A DNA stretch of 6,912 bases from NCBI GenBank assembly GCA_024692105.1, contig JAILMZ010000031.1, positions 1 through 6,912 of the forward strand. Direction: 5' to 3'. Positions within the stretch are counted from its first letter, which is position 1. Every line of letters starts with the position of its first letter. The notes beneath the pieces are model-generated. The model saw only the letters and a list, made by a program, of their open reading frames with translations, made no database searches and was not told the origin of the DNA. Below are positions 1 through 5,145 of this stretch, piece after piece. The translations under genes were made by a program, and so were the position numbers. Source of the stretch: Saccharofermentans sp. (GTDB lineage Bacteria; Bacillota_A; Clostridia; Saccharofermentanales; Saccharofermentanaceae).

Positions 1-126
1 ATCCTGAAGCATCGCTTCATCCTTTGCCTGACTGATCCCGCACCCTGCCGTCATAACGGCTGATATAAACAAGACCGCAGACAGGAGTACTGCTGCGGCC
101 TTTCTTCTTAAACTTAAATTGCTCAT
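1..126 (-). CDS. Putative lipoprotein, N-terminal 42 residues only (runs off the window)
   Basis: Reading leftwards from ATG at 126-124, 42 codons stay open to the window edge. The N-terminus has a basic start (Arg7, Arg8, Lys9), a hydrophobic stretch of about residues 10-25 and then MTAGC with Cys29. This matches a type II signal peptide with a lipobox, although Thr at -3 is less usual than Leu. The mature protein would be lipid-anchored to the outer face of the membrane at Cys29; residues after it (GISQAKDEAM) are soluble and too short to assign a family. The start lies only 9 bp after the purA stop, with a weak AGG in the gap, so the gene is probably co-transcribed and perhaps translationally coupled with purA. 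No promoter is visible between them. A substrate-binding protein or a foldase would be possible, but nothing here decides. Confidence 0.72.
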   Translation of the reverse strand, partial: MSNLSLRRKAAAVLLSAVLFISAVMTAGCGISQAKDEAMLQD

Positions 127-135
127 GTTACCTGA

Positions 136-1416
136 TTATCTGTAGATGATCTCTTCCCTTGCAGGACCTGTCGAGACGATGGAGATCTTTACTCCGAGCT
201 CCTTCTCGATGAACTCAACATAAGCCTTTGCCTCGTCAGGAAGCTTGTCGTAATCCGTGAGACCTCTGATCTCGCCCTTGCCCTTCCAAGAAGGCAGGTA
301 CTCGATGACGGGCTTGCACTTATCGAGCATCGTGGGGTTCGGGAAATCCTTTGTTATCTCGCCGTCGATCTCGTAGCCTGTGCATACCGGGATCTTATCA
401 AGATAGCCGAGTACGTCGAGGTTTGTAAGAGCGACGTCTGTAGCGCCCTGGAGTCTTACGCCGTAGCGTGTTGCAACGCAGTCGAACCAGCCGACTCTTC
501 TGGGTCTGCCTGTTGTGGCACCGTACTCACCCTTATCTCCGCCTCTGTCTCTGAGTTCCTTAGCAACGTCTTCGTCGAGGATCTCGGATACGAATGCGCC
601 TGCACCTACGCTTGAAGAATAAGCCTTGGTAACTGCAACGATCTTCTTGATCTCATAAGGCGGGATACCTGCACCTACCGTACCGTAACCTGCGATTGTT
701 GAAGAAGATGTAACCATCGGGTAGATACCCATGTCAGGGTCCTTCATGGTGCCGAGCTGACCTTCGAGAAGGATCTTCTTGCCTGCCTTGATCGCTTCGT
801 ACAGATATGCCTGTGTGTTGGTAACGAAAGGCTTGATGAGTCTTCCCTGCTCAAGCATCTCTGCAAGCAGTTCATCGGCATTGATGGGATCCTTGTGATA
901 GAGATTTACGAGGAGTGCGTTCTTGATCTCAAGGACACGGTTGATCTTTTCCTTGAGTGTGACCTCATCGAAGAGCTCGGATACCTGGAAACCGATCTTC
1001 GCATACTTGTCTGAGAAGAACGGAGCGATACCGGACTTGGTGGAACCGAAAGCCTTGCCGCCCAGTCTCTCCTCTTCGAACTTATCGAAATCAACGTGAT
1101 AAGGCATGATTACCTGAACTCTGTCAGATACCAGAAGCTGCGGATTGAGGCCGCGCTCCTTTATCTCGTTGTACTCGTTAATGAACTTGTGGATATCAAG
1201 AGCAACACCGTTGCCGATGATGTTGACAATGCTTTCGTGGCATACACCGGAAGGCATGAGATGCAGAGCGAATCTGCCGTGTTCGTTTATGATCGTATGG
1301 CCTGCGTTTGCACCGCCCTGAAATCTTATGACGATATCAGAGTCGTTTGCGAGAAGATCGGTGATCTTACCCTTACCTTCGTCGCCCCAGTTTGCGCCAA
1401 CTATCGCGGTTACCAT
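136..1416 (-). CDS. purA: Adenylosuccinate synthetase
   Basis: The 426-residue product has the full length of the PurA family, which makes adenylosuccinate from IMP, aspartate and GTP, the first committed step to AMP, in the cytoplasm. Seen in the sequence: the GTP-binding loop GDEGKGK at residues 11-17 with the catalytic-type Asp12, NAGHT with His40, and TTGRPRRVGW at 301-310. Two regions depart from the E. coli-type sequence. EGQLGTMKDPD replaces the usual EGAQGTLLDID around 218-228, and TKSGIAPFFSDKYAK at 126-140 has Lys140 where E. coli has the IMP-contacting Arg143. I believe this is a variant group also found in other Clostridia, not decay, because the frame is intact and other motifs are clean. 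The start is supported by GGAGGA 6 bp upstream (1423-1428). It has its own promoter and is followed at 9 bp by a lipoprotein gene. Confidence 0.97.
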   Translation of the reverse strand: MVTAIVGANWGDEGKGKITDLLANDSDIVIRFQGGANAGHTIINEHGRFALHLMPSGVCHESIVNIIGNGVALDIHKFINEYNEIKERGLNPQLLVSDRVQVIMPYHVDFDKFEEERLGGKAFGSTKSGIAPFFSDKYAKIGFQVSELFDEVTLKEKINRVLEIKNALLVNLYHKDPINADELLAEMLEQGRLIKPFVTNTQAYLYEAIKAGKKILLEGQLGTMKDPDMGIYPMVTSSSTIAGYGTVGAGIPPYEIKKIVAVTKAYSSSVGAGAFVSEILDEDVAKELRDRGGDKGEYGATTGRPRRVGWFDCVATRYGVRLQGATDVALTNLDVLGYLDKIPVCTGYEIDGEITKDFPNPTMLDKCKPVIEYLPSWKGKGEIRGLTDYDKLPDEAKAYVEFIEKELGVKISIVSTGPAREEIIYR

Positions 1417-1451
1417 ATTAAATCCTCCAATGGTTAAAAAATGACGGACAT

Positions 1452-1481
1452 ATTATAAAACATATTACCGATTTCTGCGAA
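1452..1481 (-). promoter_or_regulatory. Predicted purA promoter
   Basis: On the minus strand, a perfect TATAAT (1452-1457) is preceded at 18 bp by TTCGCA (1476-1481), which matches 4 of 6 bases of TTGACA. Transcription would start near 1445, leaving a leader of about 30 nt that carries GGAGGA at 1423-1428. The -35 abuts the sortase stop codon (1482-1484). I see no terminator hairpin between sortase and purA, so some read-through from sortase is likely. The leader is too short for a purine riboswitch and I see no PurR-type palindrome. Confidence 0.6.
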
Positions 1482-2228
1482 TTACTGTGCGAGATGGCAG
1501 ATTACTATCTGTCTCAAGGTCGACTGACCGTTCTCGTAAGCGCATGTAACAAGCGTCAGCTGCGGGATATCCGACACGCTCGCATCGATGTAATTGATGA
1601 GGTCTTCCTTGGGGATAACGAACGAATTATCGACCACGAATGTATATACCGTGCCGTCCGTTGCCGTGAATATGACCTGGTCGCCTATCTGAACTTTATT
1701 GAGTTTGGCAAAAGCCGTTCCGTTCTTGAAGTGGTGTCCGAGTATCGTGGAGTTACCGTTCTGTCCCGGGATAACGGAATATTCGTAAAGACCGAAACCA
1801 TACCTGAGAGATACATTGGTGGCAACATCCCAGACCGGCATCTCCTGCCCTATCGAATCTATCTTGAGGACGCCGATGCAGTTAAGCGTGACCTCGTCTT
1901 CAGAGTCTCCGCCTGCCGATGCCTGATCCTGGCTGCTCTCCATAGCGATGATGGCTTCCTCGTCACCATAGTAGTCCATGCTCTCGCCTGGAACATCGTT
2001 GCCGTTCTTGGGAACAACTATAGTGATCTCCGTGTTGCCCGCGCTCATCTCAGACTGGATGACATCAATTGCATCGCCAGTGATCTGTGAGCGTTTCCAT
2101 GTGTTGTAAGGTTCGATAAGAAGAAATATCACACCGACTATGAGGAGCACGCCGCTTATGATGATGAGGATCGTATTGATCCTCCTTCTTTTTTGTCTGT
2201 CTGCTTCGCCTAGATCTCTACGGGGCAT
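1482..2228 (-). CDS. Membrane-anchored sortase family transpeptidase
   Basis: Sortases cleave a sorting signal on secreted proteins and join them to the cell wall or to pilin subunits. The 248-residue product has a basic cytoplasmic N-terminus (residues 1-16), one membrane segment at about 17-38, and an acidic Ser/Asp/Glu-rich linker to about residue 115. A C-terminal catalytic domain follows, with His165 in LGHHFKNGTAF, Cys229 in LTLVTC and Arg239 in STLRQIV, the sortase triad in order. The GHHxKNGTxF block recalls class B and the LVTC block class D; I leave the class open. I chose ATG 2228-2226 because AGAGGTG lies 8 bp before it (2237-2243) and a TATAAT at 2269-2274 would put the transcript start near 2262. 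The open frame extends to 2381, but that would be outside the transcript and inside dnaA. No substrate with a sorting motif lies in the window. It is divergent from dnaA. Confidence 0.9.
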   Translation of the reverse strand: MPRRDLGEADRQKRRRINTILIIISGVLLIVGVIFLLIEPYNTWKRSQITGDAIDVIQSEMSAGNTEITIVVPKNGNDVPGESMDYYGDEEAIIAMESSQDQASAGGDSEDEVTLNCIGVLKIDSIGQEMPVWDVATNVSLRYGFGLYEYSVIPGQNGNSTILGHHFKNGTAFAKLNKVQIGDQVIFTATDGTVYTFVVDNSFVIPKEDLINYIDASVSDIPQLTLVTCAYENGQSTLRQIVICHLAQ

Positions 2229-2236
2229 ATGTGGTG

Positions 2237-2243
2237 CACCTCT
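2237..2243 (-). promoter_or_regulatory. Ribosome binding site that fixes the sortase start
   Basis: The minus-strand sequence AGAGGTG ends 8 nt before ATG 2228-2226. It selects this start over in-frame ATGs at 2270 and 2381. The 2270 codon overlaps the predicted -10 box, and the 2381 codon lies within the dnaA coding region. Confidence 0.7.
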
Positions 2244-2256
2244 TGTGTTTCTCAAA

Positions 2257-2292
2257 AATAGCACTAACATTATACCCCCTATCCGTGCTATT
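2257..2292. repeat. Perfect 8 bp inverted repeat in the sortase/dnaA divergent promoter region
   Basis: AATAGCAC (2257-2264) and GTGCTATT (2285-2292) are exact reverse complements separated by 20 bp. The left arm lies at the predicted transcript start of sortase. The right arm overlaps the candidate dnaA -10 (2289-2294), and the sortase -10 lies between the arms. It has no T tract, so it is not an intrinsic terminator. A binding site for a dimeric regulator controlling both genes is the simplest reading, but this is inferred. Confidence 0.5.
2269..2274 (-). promoter_or_regulatory. Predicted -10 box for sortase
   Basis: A perfect TATAAT on the minus strand, preceded by a G-run. No good -35 is visible at 16-18 bp upstream, so the promoter may be weak or activator-dependent. 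It would give a leader of about 34 nt ahead of ATG 2228. Confidence 0.45.
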
Positions 2293-2294
2293 AT
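2289..2294 (+). promoter_or_regulatory. Candidate -10 box for dnaA
   Basis: TATTAT matches 5 of 6 bases of TATAAT and lies 34 bp before the dnaA start. The best -35 candidate is CTAACA (2264-2269), 4 of 6 bases at a long 19 bp spacing, so support is weak. The box overlaps the right arm of the inverted repeat. Confidence 0.3.
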
Positions 2295-2315
2295 GTTGCT
2301 TACACGCGAAATTGC

Positions 2316-2323
2316 GGGAGGGG
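2316..2323 (+). promoter_or_regulatory. Ribosome binding site that fixes the dnaA start
   Basis: GGGAGGGG, with core GGAGG at 2317-2321, lies 7 nt before ATG 2329. The open frame continues upstream to 2140 through the sortase gene on the opposite strand, but that part has no ribosome binding site and does not resemble DnaA. Confidence 0.85.
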
Positions 2324-2328
2324 ACTCT

Positions 2329-3675
2329 ATGGAAGGCACGATCGACACTACGATTTGGGAAAACGCACTTAAATTACTCAAGTACGATGCGAGTGTTGAT
2401 AAATTTGCCTACGATTCACTTCTTATGAAGATGAATGTCGAATATTGTGATTCCGATGTCATGATCCTCTCAGCCAGAGACGAATATTCCCTTTCTCTCG
2501 TAAAAGGCCAGGTCCTTGGTAAGACTGTCAAGAAGGCTATCAATACTGCTGCGGATAAAAATATCTCCGTAAAGTACGTCCTTCAGGGCGACAGCAATGC
2601 CGTACACACTTCCGTAAGTGCAGAGAAAAAGGCCCAGCGCAATGAGAAGAACCCTTCTTCCGTGACAGGTCTTTCGGGCGAGTTTACCTTTGATAATTTC
2701 GTCGTAGGTGACTGTAACCGTTTCGCGCATGCATCAGCTATACAGGTTGCTTCCAAGCCCGGCCAGAAGCAGCGTAACCCCTTCTTCCTCTGGGGTAATT
2801 CCGGTCTCGGCAAGACGCACCTCATGAAGGCTATCGGCAACTCAATCCTGCAGCAATTTCCAAACAAAAGAGTTATCTATACGACTTGTGAAGAGTTCAC
2901 CAATGCTTTTGTTGCAAGCATTAACAAGAAAGATTACGAGCCTTTCAGAAATAAATACAGGACTGTCGATGTCCTTCTCATTGACGATATCCAGTTTCTT
3001 ATCGGCAAAGAAGGTGTTCAGGCAGAATTCTTCAATACTTTTGAAGCCCTGATCAACGACAAGAAGCAGATCGTAATAACTTGTGATAAGGCTCCAAATA
3101 ACCTCAAAGAGCTTGATAACAGGCTTGTATCGAGGTTTCAGGACGGAATCATGTTCGACGTTCAGCCGCCGGATTTTGAGACACGTAAGGCTATCTTCCT
3201 TCAGAAGATGGAAAATGACGGTATCGAGCTTGAAGACGAGATCGTTAATTTTGTCTGTGAGAATGTAACCAACAACATAAGACAGCTTAACGGCGCTTAT
3301 AACACGCTCTCTTCTTATCTGGCGCTTGCAAACGGCAATCTGACGCTGGAAGAAGTAGAGAATATAATGGCTCCCATCATCTCGCCTAATACCAAGAAAT
3401 ACTTAAAGCCCGAGGTCATTATCAATGCTGTTGCAAAATACTATGATCTCCCTCCTGAAAAACTCTCTTCAAAGGTAAGAAGCGCCGATATTGCAAATGC
3501 AAGGAATGTCGCAATGTGGATCTGCCGTGATTATCTTGAGATAAACCTTAAGAAGATAGGCACGTATTTTGGCGGAAGGACCCATTCCACAGTACTTCAC
3601 GGCTGCAACTCAGTTGATAATGATCCTAAGCTCAAAAAGGAAGCTGAAGAGATAATCAAGCTGATGACCACTTAA
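2329..3675 (+). CDS. dnaA: Chromosomal replication initiator protein DnaA
   Basis: DnaA binds origin boxes, forms an ATP-dependent filament and opens DNA for helicase loading. The 448-residue product shows domain I at about 1-85, a linker to about 120, the AAA+ domain III, and the helix-turn-helix domain IV to the end. Seen: Walker A GNSGLGKTH (156-164), Walker B LLIDD (216-220), and SRF with Arg269 at the arginine-finger position. Domain IV carries GGRTHSTVLHG (415-425) where most DnaA proteins have GGRDHTTVxHA. Relative to E. coli, Asp433 is Thr418, Thr435 is Ser420 and Pro423 is Lys408, while Arg399 (Arg384) and His434 (His419) are kept. Domain I lacks the usual WF motif and the usual RFxWG is SRFQDG. 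The frame is intact, so this is divergence and not decay. The gene is followed by a likely terminator and the presumed origin. Confidence 0.96.
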   Translation: MEGTIDTTIWENALKLLKYDASVDKFAYDSLLMKMNVEYCDSDVMILSARDEYSLSLVKGQVLGKTVKKAINTAADKNISVKYVLQGDSNAVHTSVSAEKKAQRNEKNPSSVTGLSGEFTFDNFVVGDCNRFAHASAIQVASKPGQKQRNPFFLWGNSGLGKTHLMKAIGNSILQQFPNKRVIYTTCEEFTNAFVASINKKDYEPFRNKYRTVDVLLIDDIQFLIGKEGVQAEFFNTFEALINDKKQIVITCDKAPNNLKELDNRLVSRFQDGIMFDVQPPDFETRKAIFLQKMENDGIELEDEIVNFVCENVTNNIRQLNGAYNTLSSYLALANGNLTLEEVENIMAPIISPNTKKYLKPEVIINAVAKYYDLPPEKLSSKVRSADIANARNVAMWICRDYLEINLKKIGTYFGGRTHSTVLHGCNSVDNDPKLKKEAEEIIKLMTT

Positions 3676-3678
3676 ATA

Positions 3679-3711
3679 GTTTTGAACATTTTTTGTTCGT
3701 AAGTTCAAAAC
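3679..3711. repeat. Composite palindrome just downstream of dnaA
   Basis: GTTTTGAAC (3679-3687) and GTTCAAAAC (3703-3711) are perfect 9 bp inverted arms with a 15 bp spacer. Nested inside is GAACA (3684-3688), five Ts, then TGTTC (3694-3698). Read as nonamers, it holds TTTTGAACA on the plus strand (3680-3688) and on the minus strand TTACGAACA (3694-3702) and TTTTGAACT (3702-3710). It starts 4 bp after the dnaA stop. It is probably a cluster of protein-binding sites; it lacks a terminal T tract on either side. Confidence 0.7.
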
Positions 3712-3744
3712 TTCGTGTAGATCTGCTGTCGATAAAATGTTTAT

Positions 3745-3781
3745 AAAACCCTGGTGTTTAAAACGTCCGGGTTTTGCATTT
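3745..3781 (+). terminator. Likely intrinsic terminator of dnaA
   Basis: AAAACCC (3745-3751) pairs with GGGTTTT (3769-3775), and after a one-base bulge GG (3753-3754) pairs with CC (3767-3768), closing a 12 nt loop. The stem is followed by GCATTT, so the T run is TTTT, interruption, TTT. The A run before the stem would let it act weakly in both directions. It separates dnaA from the dnaN promoter. Confidence 0.55.
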
Positions 3782-3793
3782 GATATTTGACCA

Positions 3794-3802
3794 TTTTGAA
3801 CA
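3794..3802 (+). repeat. TTTTGAACA nonamer, candidate DnaA box (second exact copy)
   Basis: An exact match to the nonamer at 3680-3688, in the same orientation, 114 bp further on. It shares TTxTxxACA with the canonical DnaA box TTATCCACA and differs at positions 3, 5 and 6. Confidence 0.5.
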
Positions 3803-3848
3803 AGATTTAATTAGCCTCAAAGCCTTGTAAAATATATTTTAGAACGGC

Positions 3849-3857
3849 TTTTGAACA
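3849..3857 (+). repeat. TTTTGAACA nonamer, candidate DnaA box (third exact copy)
   Basis: An exact match and same orientation, 55 bp after the second copy. It lies within the most AT-rich part of the spacer (3821-3904), which would be the natural place for DNA unwinding. Confidence 0.5.
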
Positions 3858-3942
3858 CTATATTCAGGACATAATAGGGAATACTATCAGAATATTGAAA
3901 TATTGCACTGCGACCGCTGAAAATTGAGACTTTGTAACATCG

Positions 3943-3966
3943 TTAAAGTGGTTAAAACACCTTTAA
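3943..3966. repeat. Imperfect palindrome upstream of the dnaN promoter
   Basis: TTAAAG (3943-3948) and CTTTAA (3961-3966) are inverted arms flanking a 12 bp centre that contains GTG and CAC. The right arm covers the -35 position of the dnaN promoter, so a repressor bound here could block it. The sequence is AT-rich and short, and chance is possible. Confidence 0.35.
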
Positions 3967-3984
3967 TTTCCGTTCTTTATATAG

Positions 3985-3990
3985 TATAAT
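3985..3990 (+). promoter_or_regulatory. Predicted dnaN promoter (-10 box)
   Basis: A perfect TATAAT lies 39 bp before the dnaN start. The -35 at 17 bp spacing is TTTAAT (3962-3967), only 3 of 6 bases. The leader carries AGGAG at 4016-4020, 9 nt before ATG. It would drive dnaN and recF together. Confidence 0.6.
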
Positions 3991-4029
3991 TTACCGCGTA
4001 AAAATAATTTAAGGCAGGAGTCAAATCAT

Positions 4030-5145
4030 ATGAAGCTTACATGTAACAGAGACGATCTGATCAATAATGTTTCGATAGTTCAGAAAGCAGTATCATCCAA
4101 CAACACAAATGCACTCCTGAACGGTATCCTTATCGAAGCTTCTTCAGACAATAAGATCAAGCTTACCGGATATGATCTCCAGACAGGAATAGAAGCTGAT
4201 GTTAAGGCAGAAGTCATTGATAAAGGTTCTATTGTCGTAGATTCTAAGCTTTTCGGTGAGATCATCAGGAAACTTCCTGAAAGTGACGTTGATATCAATG
4301 TTGATTCCAATTTCACTATGAAGATCGAGTGCGGAAGCGTTAAGTTCAAGATCTCCGGCATGGATCCCGATAACTTCCCCAGGATTCCCGAGATCGACGA
4401 GACAACATCCGAGAAGATCGTTATTCCTCAGAAGATGCTCAAGGGCATGATCAATCACACATTCTTCGCTATCTCAAAGGATACTTCACGTCCGGTACTT
4501 ACTGGTTCCAACCTTGTATCTGACGGTTCTACCCTTTCCATGGTATCTATCGACGGTTTCAGAATGGCCATCAATAAGGAAGACATGGGTGCCGATTTCC
4601 CGAAGATCAATTACATCGTTCCCGGTAAGGCTTTGGGCGAGATGAAGAATATCCTCAGTGATGACAAGGATGCAGAGATCATTCTTTATACATCCATGCA
4701 GAACCTTCTCTTTGATATCGGCAACGTACGCATGGTATCAAGACTTATCGAAGGCAACTTCATCAACTTCGATTCGATCATCGCAAAGAACCCCAAGACA
4801 GTTATGAAGATCGACAGAAAGGCACTCTTTGATGCTGTAGACAGAGCTACTCTCATTATCGTTACTGATGACCGTAAGTGCCCTGTACAGTTCACAATGA
4901 GCGATCCTTCGGTACTTAACGTTACTGCACAGTCCGAGCAGGGTGACGTTCACGAGGAGATCGACGTTGAAGTCGAAGGCGACCTCGTTGATGTTGATTT
5001 CAATTCCAAGTACATCCTTGATGCTCTTAAGAATATCGATGATGACGTCATCAGGATCGAAGTAAACGGAACTCAGGGACCTTGCATCATCAAGCCGGTT
5101 GACGGTGAGAAGTACATCTATCTTATCCTTCCTATCAGACGCTGA
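4030..5145 (+). CDS. dnaN: DNA polymerase III sliding clamp, beta subunit
   Basis: The beta clamp is a ring-shaped homodimer that holds DNA polymerase III and other DNA-working proteins on DNA. The 371-residue product has the normal length and three-domain make-up: about residues 1-120, 128-250 and 253-371. Recognisable stretches are the N-terminal MKLTCNRDDL, RPVLTGSNLVSDGSTLSMVSIDGFRMA-type domain 2 start near residue 154, and the C-terminal YLILPIRR, equivalent to the conserved end of the clamp that helps form the partner-binding pocket. The start is supported by AGGAG at 4016-4020. It has its own promoter after the origin region. The stop TGA (5143-5145) shares its last base with the recF start, so the two are one transcription unit and translationally coupled. 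The S4-domain gene often found between dnaN and recF in Bacillota is absent. Confidence 0.97.
   Translation: MKLTCNRDDLINNVSIVQKAVSSNNTNALLNGILIEASSDNKIKLTGYDLQTGIEADVKAEVIDKGSIVVDSKLFGEIIRKLPESDVDINVDSNFTMKIECGSVKFKISGMDPDNFPRIPEIDETTSEKIVIPQKMLKGMINHTFFAISKDTSRPVLTGSNLVSDGSTLSMVSIDGFRMAINKEDMGADFPKINYIVPGKALGEMKNILSDDKDAEIILYTSMQNLLFDIGNVRMVSRLIEGNFINFDSIIAKNPKTVMKIDRKALFDAVDRATLIIVTDDRKCPVQFTMSDPSVLNVTAQSEQGDVHEEIDVEVEGDLVDVDFNSKYILDALKNIDDDVIRIEVNGTQGPCIIKPVDGEKYIYLILPIRR

Larger units (their letters stand above)
3676..4029. other. dnaA-dnaN intergenic region, candidate replication origin (oriC)
   Basis: This 354 bp gene-free stretch is about 31% GC by hand count, and 3821-3904 is about 27%. 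It holds three exact copies of TTTTGAACA (3680-3688, 3794-3802, 3849-3857), two inverted near-copies (3694-3702, 3702-3710), a terminator-like hairpin (3745-3781), an AT-rich segment with AATATT twice (3891-3896, 3899-3904), a further imperfect palindrome (3943-3966) and the dnaN promoter. In many Bacillota the dnaA-dnaN spacer contains DnaA boxes and the unwinding element. I found no TTATCCACA or one-mismatch version here on either strand. The origin call therefore rests on location, AT content and the lineage-specific repeat. Confidence 0.65.

Noticed and set aside
1188..1196. TGTGGATAT, whose complement ATATCCACA matches the canonical DnaA box at 8 of 9 bases
   Set aside because: It lies inside purA where the codons encode the conserved-looking DIHK stretch, is alone, and is over 1 kb from dnaA. 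A chance match is the simpler reading.
1096..1437. Open frame of 113 codons opposite purA, and a 198-codon one opposite sortase (1494-2090)
   Set aside because: Both are mirror frames of well-identified genes, with no family resemblance and no ribosome binding sites that would favour them.
2140..2328. Upstream extension of the dnaA frame by 63 codons
   Set aside because: It has no ribosome binding site, overlaps the sortase gene and its promoter, and does not resemble DnaA. ATG 2329 has a strong GGAGG.
2229..2381. Upstream extension of the sortase frame by 51 codons
   Set aside because: It would start inside dnaA, upstream of the predicted -10. ATG 2228 has a good ribosome binding site and gives a normal N-terminus with one membrane segment.
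3514..3522. TGTGGATCT, a partial match to the canonical DnaA box inside dnaA
   Set aside because: It has two mismatches, lies in coding sequence, and has no second copy near it.
3684..3698. GAAC...GTTC as an SOS (LexA) box
   Set aside because: The half-sites are 7 bp apart instead of 4, and the repeated unit extends to TTTTGAACA, which a LexA box does not explain.
3676..4029. CRISPR array, tRNA or small RNA in the spacer
   Set aside because: The repeats are 9 bp and irregularly spaced (114 and 55 bp), and I see no cloverleaf or other RNA fold beyond the terminator-like hairpin.
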